From Varroa destructor (Eukaryota > Arthropoda > Arachnida > Mesostigmata > Varroidae), in contig NW_019211454.1 of NCBI RefSeq assembly GCF_002443255.2, positions 3,692,352-3,756,351 of the forward strand: a stretch of 64,000 bases of DNA, in the 5' to 3' direction. The notes beneath the pieces are model-generated. The model worked only from the letters and a program-made list of their open reading frames with translations. It did no database searches and was not told the origin of the DNA. Position numbers and translations under genes: made by a program. Each line of letters begins with the position of its first letter. Positions within the stretch are counted from its first letter, which is position 1. Shown here one piece after another: positions 55,151 through 64,000 of this stretch.

Positions 55151-58100
55151 TGACCTCTGCTACATTTCCTATTTTATGTACTTGGCGTGTACATGATTTT
55201 TAATCATGTTAAGCTATCGCTGCTGAGAGCAGCCCGATCAAGTGAAGACAGCATCATTCACTTCAAAGATTTCTCTTTTTTTCAGAACGAGTATGGTACA
55301 ATGGCTTGAACTTAGCTAGAGGTTTCGTGGCAATTCCTCGAACAGGATAAGGTAAGAGTAGTCTTCTTAGAGCAAACATTCGCGACAAATACTATCACGC
55401 TACTTCGGCCACGAAATATATATATACTGGCTTCGCCCGATGTCTATAAGTTTTATCCTTATGTGAGAGCAGCTAATTTTGGGGTTGGGCCGGACTAGTC
55501 ACCGTATAAATCGTTTCGGTAGTGTAATAGCAACTAGTTCTATTATTATTATGGGCGTCTGCGGCGCATTAGCAAATCCCGTTAATTCCTATATTCCAGT
55601 GAATGTATGGTCTTTAAAACGGAAGGCCGCTTGAATAAGTGGTTTTTTAGCCTACCCACACTGTTTAGCAGATATGATTGAGTCGGGCCTTACTTGTGTT
55701 ATCCTTAGTTACACTCAACACGTGTGAGTTTTCCACTTACTTAGAAGCAGCAAGATTTTTTCTAGAAATTTGTTGATAACTCATATTTTTAGATAATAAT
55801 ATTTTTTGCGTCTTCACGTTTTAGCATAGCTTTTGGATGAAAGTTCACGAGTTGAAATGAAACAGATCTTGTGTTTGCAAAGGTCCTGTGATGAATTGCT
55901 AAGGCACTCGTCTGCTCAACGTAAATACTCAAGTTTAAGCTTTCCATAATAAACGTGCAGTTTAATTTGACCGAAATTTCTAAGACGAACGATAATTATT
56001 TGGGTCCAGGGATCAGGTAAAGAAAAATGAGGGAAGTGACTCAGTTTATTAATAGGATTAATATGGCTAGTGGTCGACTTTTTTTTTTCAAAAAGCCAGC
56101 AAATATTCTGTATGACTCTCAACTCTATGATGGTGCACGCACTTGAGAAAAAGATATGGAAAAAATATCCCTAAGGATTAAAAGTCCGAACCGATCCAGA
56201 AGTAGAATCATGTTCTTTAGTTAATTGATTATTGATCTTGAGAGCATCTCAAAGTTAATTGAGTTTGCACTGTTCCTGGAGTTCTGTCAAGTATCATACA
56301 GGGTGTCACTGATTAGAAACGTTCGGAAAACTGGTTCCGAATCTGAAACGTTGCAAACACTTTTTGAGGATCAGTAGAACGGTACTCGTAACACTGAAAG
56401 AAAAGGTGCTGACCGAAAGAAATACATACAATGCGACATATTGTAGGATTTTTTTTTCAATTTAGGCGATATCACCTCAGTCTATTGATAGAGCGTGTGG
56501 CGTGTTTTTGTTTTGTTTTATTTTTTTTTTTTGTTAAATTCATATCTCATCACTAGCTGATATCGAGCATGGGGTACGGAGACAAAGTCGAATACTCTAT
56601 TAAAGGTATTCGTATACCTTTAGAAACCAGTGTAGGATCACTAAAGCTAATGAACGTTTCGGATCGGAGGCTTTGTGCTTATGTTTATTTTGACATTTTG
56701 CGTATTACACAAGTTGGTATACGATCGCGCAGTTTAACTGGTCTATCTAATGTCGATAGTCGTTAGGCCGCATCGATAGTCGTATTTGCACAGAGCTATT
56801 TAGGCCAGCCAGCGATCTAATTGGTGTGTGTAGAGATAATGTCATAGATAGATTGGAATTTCACAGAATTTCTCGAGTTGAAGGCTACGGCCTAAAGCGG
56901 TATTGAGGTTCCTCAATCACACTATGATATTTTATCCTGTCTAAATTATCTAGTGTTTTATCGAGGTTTTTATCAGCCTCAGACATTGTTATCATAGTGT
57001 AACTTTGGAAGAGATCTTACAAAAAACTTAATACGGGATCATGTCATTGATCGTCGTAGCATATAGTAAGCTGCAACAGCCTTAGCAGATAATAACGGCT
57101 ACAAGGCTAAGAGAAAAAAGGCCTTTTTGTTTTTTAGTGTTGCGGTAGACGCTTCACGGCGTGCGACCGCGTAATTAGAAATATATATATGTATATATAT
57201 AAGATGTCGGAAAAATATTGCGGGTTGACAAATCAATGGCCGACAACAGAACGATTTTAGCTCCTGACCGCTCTCCTTTAGGGAAGCATCATTTGCCCAG
57301 TTTGGGTGCAAAAAATACCAAGCTAATTTGGGGCCGTCTCACGGTGTCATTGTGCATTGAACTGTTTTAGGGTACACAGTTTGATCAGAAATCAAATAAG
57401 AATAAGCAGAACTCACTATCCGGCCAAAGCTCATGTGGAGTTGCTCGACGATGAACGTTCGTTTCTTTGATGGGCCGTACAGGCAAGAAATGTACAGTGG
57501 TGATAGTAGCGTGGTGATGCGACGACATCCGGGGGCATAGATTAAGCTCTAAAGACAGAAGATCTAAAGAAATTTTCTACCAAGAACTTCTGTCTGTCTT
57601 CTCAGCTGGTAACTGTGCTCTAATGTGACACGAGGTATATGTACTCAGTGCTGTAAAATCGATTTCAGTAATTTGCCTTTTTCTAGCCCGTTTCTTCCGA
57701 AAGGATCGTTTTACTTTAGCATATCGATTGAATCCATCGGGTTATTCAGCAGGCTTTGCCGTAAATCAATTGCAAATAATCGAGAGATTATTATCGAAGG
57801 TCGCGATAGACTCGTGTTTGAGTACTGCTATTCGGTGTGAGCTTCCGCCATAAACGGTTGGGTCGTCGTCACGACTCGAACTCGTCTACAGAACCCGAAT
57901 AGTAAGTAAATGGTCGTTGACTTTGAATGCTTGTATTTCGAGCTTAGAGCGTTCCTTCGGGTGAATGCCGAACTGAAGATTGACGACGACGACTGATTTA
58001 CGAATTTACACACAACCGTTGATTCCTCGCAGTCCCTCGAAGAAGAATGTTGCATTCTGAAGCATACCGCACGCTCATGCTCTGCTCTTTGTTGAACCTC

Positions 58101-58335
58101 GTCGGTCGGTATTCGCTGTTGCCAAAGAACACCGTTAATGCGGCTCGGGCGACCATCGTCTCGTTTGTTCGATAGTAGGAGCTGTTGTAATTTAGCATAG
58201 GAGACAGGACTGGCAATTGGTCTTCTTCTTCTATACCCTCTTTTGACAGTGGCTATTTGCTGTGTGCCACGTTCGATTAAACGTTTGTGGTATTTTACGT
58301 CTGGTAGTTAATACATTAGGCCTTACTTCAGACAA
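55151..58335. other. No gene seen; possible upstream part of the LINE relic
   Basis: If the LINE relic at 53735-55150 is real, its endonuclease half should lie here on the minus strand, but I recognise none. A CAGGGTGTC motif at 56299 resembles the transposon end at 30209. Short frames at 57625-57840 and 57828-58216 are unassigned. Confidence 0.5.
57180..57201. repeat. Imperfect (TA)n microsatellite
   Basis: Two TA runs separated by a single G interruption. Confidence 0.9.
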
Positions 58336-58420
58336 GCTACTCCCAGCACAAAACGAACTTAGATTCGAACCTGGACCACTACCTGTCATTGAATTTAGTA
58401 ACTCTCTGCGCTATGGAGAC
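58336..58420 (-). repeat. tRNA-like sequence, possible SINE head (copy 1)
   Basis: On the minus strand GTCTCCATAGCGCAGAGAG resembles an A box, and CCAGGTTCGAATCT a B box, about 35 bases apart. Acceptor and T stems do not pair, so no functional tRNA. Its 3' half (CCAGGTTCGAATCTAAGTTC, then GTTTTGTGCTGG) resembles that of the copy at 59461-59555, which suggests one family. Confidence 0.4.
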
Positions 58421-58584
58421 TATAACGTTTTATTAAAGTTGTTTATATCGGTACGTTGACTACGACTTTGTTCACTAATAGGCAACCGTTTTTGTTGGCG
58501 CACATAAATATGCAAAAGAGCCTATGGTGGTGTCAAACGATGCCCTTCGCCAGACACTGATTCGCCGGCCCGGCGGCCTCATTG

Positions 58585-58995
58585 TCATCGCCTGGAGTGG
58601 AAGGACTCACCAAAATAAAGAAATATAACCGCCGGAAGAAGCGATATAACTCGTATCTCGTAGGTGATTACAAATTTTTTTGAAGGAACATCAATCGATT
58701 TCATTGACAATATAGTTCCTTGTGCAGCGTTTACCAGCTTAGCTACTTCTGGGGTCTTACAAAGAGTGCAGGCGATCACTAATCTTTCCTCGACATCCAA
58801 AGCTGCGTGATTGTCGTCAAGTGCGTTCCTCGCTACTGAATAGGTGTCTTCAACGAGCAAAAAAACTGCGACCAATTGTTTCGGTGTGCCGCGAACTAGT
58901 TTATACAGCGTGACAGGCCTATTGACTTCGGTTGTAGAGGTCTGTCGATCGACATCGTTAGTCAACCGAGCGCGCCAAACCTTGTAAGTGTCCAT
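58585..58995 (-). pseudogene. Possible BEL/Pao-type gag (DUF1759-like) relic
   Basis: An uninterrupted 136-codon frame starts at an ATG and lies in a locally GC-richer patch. Residues 6-40 (VWRARLTNDVDRQT, then TLYKLVRGTPKQLV) resemble the retroelement gag region usually written FxxxFxxxVdxxTs...L..Y.xGxxxELV. Residues 52-62 (YSVARNALDDN) resemble the following YxxARxxLxxxFG segment. The C-terminal third becomes hydrophobic and unlike gag, and no zinc knuckle or protease follows, so it is truncated or decayed. It lies about 3.4 kb downstream of the receptor exon on the same strand, so it is presumably intronic. A tRNA-like repeat lies on each side, in opposite orientation. A chance frame, or a real exon of unknown function, remains possible. 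Confidence 0.35.
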
Positions 58996-59246
58996 TTTTT
59001 CATCATACGTTTGCGGGTTAATGCCAGGTAAGCCGCAGCGTATGTAACACAGCCATTGTTGCTATTTAGCGGCAGGCCAGGCCCAGCGTTGTTACTGTCG
59101 ATGTATAGATGGGCGCTTTGCACGCCTATAGGATTGGTGCAAAGAGAGCGGCTAGGCTCACCGCAGGCGTTATGAATTTGTCGGTCGATTCCCGATAAAT
59201 GATTGTGTGCAAAGACTCCACTGCTCATCTGGTTGCTTTCCTCCAC
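58962..59246 (-). other. Unrecognised 94-codon open frame upstream of the gag-like relic
   Basis: The frame overlaps the gag-like frame by 34 bases in another phase and sits in the same GC-richer patch. It is rich in Asn, Ser and Gly at its centre and ends in a basic run (LTRKRMMKKW). A donor-like GGTGAGC occurs on the minus strand near 59155. It could be the frameshifted N-terminal part of the same retroelement relic, a decayed exon, or chance. No domain is recognised. Confidence 0.2.
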
Positions 59247-59460
59247 TTTCTCTCCCTACTTCAGAGTCTGGCAATAGCGCCATAGAATGCGACATGATGG
59301 AAACGTCGATTTAACATGTACAACTTAGACGATCGTTAACTCGTACAATGGCGTTGTTTTTTGGCACCCCTTGTCCGTCACGGAGGCCTATTTATGAATG
59401 CCCTACTATTCAGGCTGTAGCACGCTACGCTATCTGGTCCATTAAGCGCATTGCAGTTCC

Positions 59461-59555
59461 CGTGAGAGCTCAATGGGTGACGTGGTTAGGTGCTAGTCTT
59501 AGGTACATATAATAATCCAGATTCGAATCTGCTTCGAACCGGCCGTTTGCTGGAA
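59461..59555 (+). repeat. tRNA-like sequence, possible SINE head (copy 2)
   Basis: On the plus strand AGCTCAATGGGTGACGTGGTT resembles a tRNA 5' half, and CCAGATTCGAATCTGCTTCG contains a B box. It matches the minus-strand copy at 58336-58420 around the B box and in the following GTTTGCTGG, with about a 4-base length difference between GTTA and CCAG. The two lie in opposite orientation about 1 kb apart. Confidence 0.4.
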
Positions 59556-59633
59556 TGTGTAACGGTGGTGCTGGAAAAAAAACTTCATTTAGATTTAGCG
59601 CAGTTCTTGAAGCTTATTGTGTGTGTTGGCAGG

Positions 59634-59960
59634 TTACCGTAAAGGCAAGTGTTGCAAAAGCCTCTCGTTTCCGATTGGGACAATTTGCATAGACACTAAT
59701 GAACTACATATATTCAGCATCATAGATAATCCATAGTCCATACACACTTCTGCTACTCGTGCTAGCTTTGCTGGTGGCATGTCACGGCGCGATGCTGCTA
59801 GTGTTTCTTGGCGTGGAACACGCCTTTTCTGAGGCATAGGGGTACCCGATAAGTCGCAGCAGCACTGATCGTTTGTCTTGAAGGTGTCGAATGTACTCTG
59901 TTGTAGATTCACTGTACCTTTATTTGGTAAATAATTTTCTATAAGCAAAACACGCCTCAT
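59634..59960 (-). other. Unrecognised 108-codon open frame, possible exon or relic
   Basis: This ATG-started minus-strand frame is coding-like in its middle (CCCDLSGTPMPQKRR, later DMPPAKLARVAEV). It lies about 2.4 kb downstream of the receptor exon on the same strand, so a receptor tail exon was considered. Acceptor-like AGs near its start (TATAG, GTACAG, CAACAG) give the wrong phase for the phase-2 donor at 62383. A donor-like GTAACC follows its end. No family is recognised, and chance remains likely. Confidence 0.2.
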
Positions 59961-61450
59961 ATGGTCGAGAAACTAAATGGCGCGCTCTTTGGTTTATTAT
60001 TTCTCTTATTACATCTCCTAGTGTTATTTGTTTTCGCTGCTGCTTCGGCGCAGCCTACTTATTACTATTATTATTTTATCAAAGTGCTCTGTGATACGAT
60101 AAAAAAATCATACAAATCCTGATCATGGTGTTGTGACACAACGGTAACTTATTTCCTAATTAACATAATTCCGGGGGACTTTAGAAACAATGCAAACGGC
60201 CGCTTTTCCCTATGATTCAGTACCCGCGTAATTCGATTCGGTTCGTGCAACATTTTATTGGCGATAACATGTCGGCAGCACTCTACGTACGAGTATGGGG
60301 CAATAAATTCGACAGATATTGACTATATCAACAAATGACAACACAGTTGTAACGGGGACCACAATGCGGGCTATTTATATCATCAGTCAATACACTGTCG
60401 CATGCATATCCATTTTTAATCCTGTACTAGTCAAGGCTGTATTTTAATACAGCTCGTAAAGCGAAAATGGCGTCGATGGCTGTCATAGAGGGCGCTGAAT
60501 CGATCATTTTTTTAGTCTGTCGGACGAAATAGTGCTGCTCTGAGAAATTCAGTTGTTTTCGCTTTATGCGTAATAATGCTAACAATATCAAATATCGACA
60601 CGCCACTAACAATTGGCTGTGTTCTAGTAAGTAACAAGTAAGTCCTCATTTCGTCCTTTTTTACTTATCATCATCTACTTCGTTCAAAGGACGATGCATG
60701 CTTTGCTAGGGATGATAGTTGAAATCGAATACAAGTAAAAATCGTCACTTCGCTATTTGACCGAAAAAAAAAATATAGATCGATACGTTTTTTTTTTGAA
60801 TAGCAATCGGTGAAACAGACGCCGTCGAATATGATAGCTCAAACCGTCCGTATAACACAATAATACAGTATAAGGTCTCCTTTTATATAAAGGAGGGGGT
60901 TTATATAAGGGTTTATAAATACTTCCAATATATTATAACTGGACTAGTCTGGTCACTTGCCATGAAAACAAATTGCTAACGGAGCCAAGAATGGCTGGCT
61001 ATATCTGGAAAGGTGATGAACACACCATTACGCAGCTGATTTCTTGAAATTTCAAATAAATTTTTAAAAGGGCTACCCGTGTGTAATTTGAGGGGTGTAC
61101 GCGTATAATCCTCTTCGCTTTATGGGTCAACTTAGCGGGTAGACCTCGTACATAGATTTATGGGAAAAACCATTGCCACATTGTTGCTATGCGTTTTCTG
61201 AAAATGTTTTTGGAAACTTCAAATCATACTCAAATGAGAGTTTTGCCCAACCTTAGATTGTTAAAGCTTCCGTGAGGTTTATGATTTATAAACGAAAAGT
61301 TTAAAATTGCTTTATATGAACATGGCGTTATATACGCCCATCTGCACCACTATTACACAATTCATATATCATGGTACATCGCAAAAAAAATTGCCGTGAA
61401 AACCGAATTGATAACTGAGTCACCGACAAACGCTATTGTAAGAACTTACG

Positions 61451-61485
<35 letters not shown>

Positions 61486-62375
61486 GTAAGTGTCGTACAA
61501 GATACGCTGCACTGTTACTTTATATGCTTTATATTAATTTACTGATTTTCTCAATGAGGAGACGCCTCCGACTTTTGATGTCAAATTATCTTGATAATAT
61601 ACTCATTTGACTCAATTGGTTTCTTGGAAGCAGAAAGTTAAGTCACAGAAGTTTTTTAGACATGAAAATAGATAACCATGACCAGTTGTCGTCATAACTT
61701 TACTAGGACGCTAAAAAGTGACGGCGCTAAAAAAAGAAGATCAATTATGGATTAACATAATAACATATATCTCTAAAAAGTTATAAATAATTTAAAGTTG
61801 GCCTCTACTTGTGTATCATAGTTATTTTAGGGACATTTTTCCGTTCGAGTTCGTTTAACGCTGTGATCACTTCTCAGATAAAGGAATATTGATTTTCTTT
61901 TTTGCTTTTTCGACAATAACCTTTTAAGCCGTTGGCCTCTAAGATTAAATAATGTATTAATATTTTCCCAGTTTTTAAATAAATTCCTGATGTACATCAG
62001 GTTAGGTTAAAAGTTTCTAAGCAGGCCGCGATAATGATTGTTATAAAAAGCTCTGCACCGTCACTTTCAGTACACCTCTCCTAGAGGCACTAAATTATAA
62101 TTAAAATTAAACTTGAAGCTAAAGTTCGGTACATACTTATTCGGTATGACGTGATTAACTGACCGCAAAAATTTGAAAACAATCTGAGTCCAATTGTTTA
62201 TCACAAGTTCTGAAATAGTCTTTGACAACAATAACAGGCTAGCTGGGCTTTCTTATAACATACGGGCATCGTTATGATAGGTGTGACGTTCGTACACAAG
62301 TTAGTTCAATTTTCAAAACCCTTATTCAGCCATGTGCGAGTTTGAATCCAGTTGATTTAGAGCTGGACGAAACGT
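59961..62375 (-). other. Probable 5' part of the intron after the receptor exon
   Basis: AT-rich sequence immediately downstream of the donor at 62383 on the minus strand, with poly(A/T) runs, the (TA)n repeat at 61450 and a small palindrome CTCCTTTTATATAAAGGAG near 60878. Intron status is inferred from the donor; its acceptor was not found. Confidence 0.5.
61450..61480. repeat. (TA)n microsatellite
   Basis: About 15 TA units flanked by CTTACG and TGTATATGTAAG, so the flanks partly extend the palindrome. Lies about 0.9 kb from the receptor exon, probably in its intron. Confidence 0.95.
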
Positions 62376-62386
62376 TACCTACCTGT
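62376..62386 (-). other. Splice donor ending the GPCR exon
   Basis: On the minus strand the sequence reads ACAG|GTAGGTA, close to the animal 5' splice consensus, with the cut between 62383 and 62382. It falls about 20 codons after the helix-7 NPWIY motif, inside the cytoplasmic tail. The only reading-frame stop (TAG) starts within the donor itself. I infer that the tail continues on a downstream exon that must begin with one base completing an AG-N codon. I could not identify that exon in the window. Confidence 0.75.
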
Positions 62387-63773
62387 ATCGTAGAGATGAA
62401 GTTTTCGCTTTTGATTGATGCCGTTTTGCGTATCGATTGGTGTAAAAGGCGGCATATATCCAGGGATTAACAGCCGAATTCAACGAGGCTAGTAACAAGA
62501 GAATCATAAACATCGGACTAACTTGAGCATTGTCCACCGGCAGCGTGTATGCCCGAAAAAGTTCAGCCACACAAAATGGACTCCAACAGAAAATGAATGC
62601 TAGCACAATTGAAAATGTCATTTTCATCAAACGAATCTTGGCTGCCGTGAGCTTCTTGCTTGAAGCGGCAAATCCACTCGAAGTGTTTCCGTAACAGGAA
62701 GTTGTTCCTTGAGCGAACTGGGGAACTTGCGTTGTGCTAAGAGGTTGCGACTCATTGCATATGTAGCTCCGTTGGATACGCAGAATTATAATACACATGT
62801 ACCCGTAACAGAAAAGCATCAGGGACGCTGGTACGCCTAGAATAATGACCACGAAGCTGGTCACATAGATTTCCATGCCGTGCGGATGCCACGAGAAATC
62901 TGCCCGACAATCATATCGTACGGAAACAGTTCCTGTCGAATTAGACTCAGCCATCGGGGTGTTTACGCCTTGGCCATCAATGAGTTTGTCATTTAATCTA
63001 ATCCTATTGTTATTAATTCTGGTGGCGTTGTTGGCAATAGGTGAGGCAGTATACGAAAATATGAAAAGTTGTGGTAAAGCGAGCATTGACGAAAGCAGCC
63101 ATGCCAATGCGATAAGCAATTTGGCAAACTTCCGATAACCGGCACGAGATTGATGACTATTGAAACCGTGTGAAAAACGCTTCGTTTTACCCGAACTGCC
63201 ACCGGAAAGGGAGCCGTTCCTTTTGCATATTAACTTCGATGAGGACATTTCGGTTGAAGTTGCCTTCTCAGTTCGCCGGGTCGATGATGAACGGTGATTC
63301 GCGCGCATCCCCGCCTTCCATTGAGTGTGAATGGCACGCATAGATACTAGTCGATCGAGTGACATACCTGTGAGAATGTATGTGCTTAGATAGAGAACAA
63401 GTACTTGAGCATATTTGACAAATTTACATAAAAGCGCACCGCCGTAGAAGCGAGCCGTGATGTCCCAGGCGAGCTGGGGCAGTATGTTTAGCAGAGCAAC
63501 GAGAATGTCTGCTATTGACAGGTGCATCATAAAAAGTTGCACCCGGGATAGAGAGCTGCTGCGTCTTGCCCTCTTAGAAACTTTGCCGTACACGGAACGC
63601 GCGCAGAAGCGATACGACCGGCTCCGGAGAAAGACCGCCCATAGCACAAACATGTTAGATGACAACGTCATAACAAAGATTAGCAGAAGTGTCGAACACT
63701 TCACCGACGACACCCAGTCATCGGGTTCTAACATCACCATCTCATCTTCGGTAACCTCTTCAGAACTAACCAT
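62383..63773 (-). CDS. Oxytocin/vasopressin-like (inotocin-type) GPCR, first coding exon, 3' partial
   Basis: Seven-helix rhodopsin-class receptor, expected at the plasma membrane to bind an oxytocin/vasopressin-like nonapeptide and signal through a G protein. Numbering from the ATG at 63773 (464 residues in this exon), helices lie near 26-49, 77-101, 114-141, 213-241, 300-332, 381-407 and 419-442. Family marks are LSIAD in helix 2, LPQLAWDITARF then GALLCKFVKY before helix 3, KMTFSIVLAFIFCWSPF in helix 6 and LLLASLNSAVNPWIY in helix 7. C116 and C289 would form the conserved disulfide. Odd points: DRL at 140-142 instead of DRY/DRC, a roughly 70-residue basic, Ser-rich second intracellular loop, and a long second extracellular loop with sequons at N249 and N278. 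The frame could extend five codons upstream to a TTG, but an in-frame TAA lies just before it, so the ATG is chosen. The exon ends in CAG|GTAGGT (phase 2); the apparent TAG stop is intronic. Family call is firm; ligand is inferred. Confidence 0.9.
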
Positions 63774-64000
63774 TTGTTGGTCAGTCAAGTGAATTGTTTA
63801 CGATTGCTAGCGCCGTCTCGAATTATTCGTTAGCCACATTGCGTTAAGCTGTTGCAAAGTTTTCACGTGTTCTCTGATTGTATCCATCTAGAAAATAAGG
63901 ATTTGCGAGCACCGTCCAGCATCGATCACTCTCTTCAATCGACCGAAGTAACTCCGAGCTCTCGAACTTTACTCTAGCTAGATAGACGGCATACGCCGAT
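63774..64000 (-). promoter_or_regulatory. Upstream/5' UTR side of the GPCR exon
   Basis: These 227 bases lie 5' of the receptor ATG. An in-frame TAA sits about 25 bases upstream of the ATG, so coding does not extend further in this frame. The context just before the ATG is CAACAA with G at +4. I see no clear TATA box or initiator, so this may be 5' UTR, a proximal promoter, or an intron end behind an untranslated exon. Confidence 0.35.

Noticed and set aside
57858..57900. Minus-strand GAGTTCGAGTCGTG as a tRNA T arm
   Set aside because: Stem pairing is out of register with a normal T loop and no other tRNA arms are visible.
59634..59960. 108-codon frame as the receptor's C-terminal tail exon
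   Set aside because: The acceptor-like sites found give phases incompatible with the phase-2 donor at 62383.
61998..62012. Telomere-like TTAGG repeat
   Set aside because: Only two tandem copies (AGGTTAGGTT), which is chance level.
62341..62360. GAGTTTGAATCC as a B box near the receptor
   Set aside because: No A box upstream and no repeat family similarity.
62379..63788. Receptor start at 63788 and stop at 62379
   Set aside because: 63788 is a TTG; the first in-frame ATG is at 63773. The TAG at 62379-62381 begins inside a strong splice donor, so it is probably not the real end.
62875..63792. Plus-strand frames of 87 and 111 codons over the receptor
   Set aside because: They lie antisense to the receptor exon and are shadows of its codon structure.
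1..64000. CRISPR arrays, operons, phage or bacterial defence systems
   Set aside because: No regularly spaced repeats and no runs of co-oriented long genes. The window is eukaryotic in character.

Overview
This is a 64 kb piece of animal nuclear DNA, most likely from an arthropod. It is gene-poor and fairly AT-rich, has many poly(A/T) runs and (TA)n microsatellites, shows no bacterial-style operons, and contains one 100-base run of N (scaffold gap). A mite or other chelicerate with few intact transposons would fit, but no species-specific marker is visible and I do not name a species.

The only intact, recognisable protein-coding segment is at the right end: a minus-strand exon (62383-63773) encoding almost a whole rhodopsin-like GPCR of the oxytocin/vasopressin (inotocin-type) receptor family. 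It covers all seven membrane helices and ends in a strong splice donor just after helix 7. The C-terminal tail must therefore be encoded on one or more exons at lower coordinates, which I could not place. The receptor has unusually long second intracellular and second extracellular loops, and DRL in place of DRY/DRC.

The rest looks intronic or intergenic, with scattered decayed mobile-element relics read by eye from interrupted reading frames. The clearest is a Tc1/mariner-superfamily transposase pseudogene with a recognisable left end (30209-31245, plus). Next are a decayed non-LTR retrotransposon (LINE) 3' half (53735-55150, minus) and a possible BEL/Pao-type gag relic (58585-58995, minus). 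Weaker are possible Ty3/gypsy relics (8315-8450 minus, 41600-41786 plus, 42130-42200 minus) and three tRNA-like SINE heads (5205-5295, 58336-58420, 59461-59555). Apart from the transposase, these rest on remembered family motifs and need profile searches.

The remaining features are simple repeats ((CAG)n, (TA)n, (GAAT)n, (TTTG)n, (AATC)n, (CAA)n), several perfect inverted repeats, and long stretches in which I see no gene. Most other open frames of 60-170 codons are what chance gives in 64 kb; many lack an ATG or sit antisense to other frames. I find no convincing new multi-gene system. The divergent neuropeptide receptor and the layered retroelement debris just downstream of it are the most worthwhile leads.
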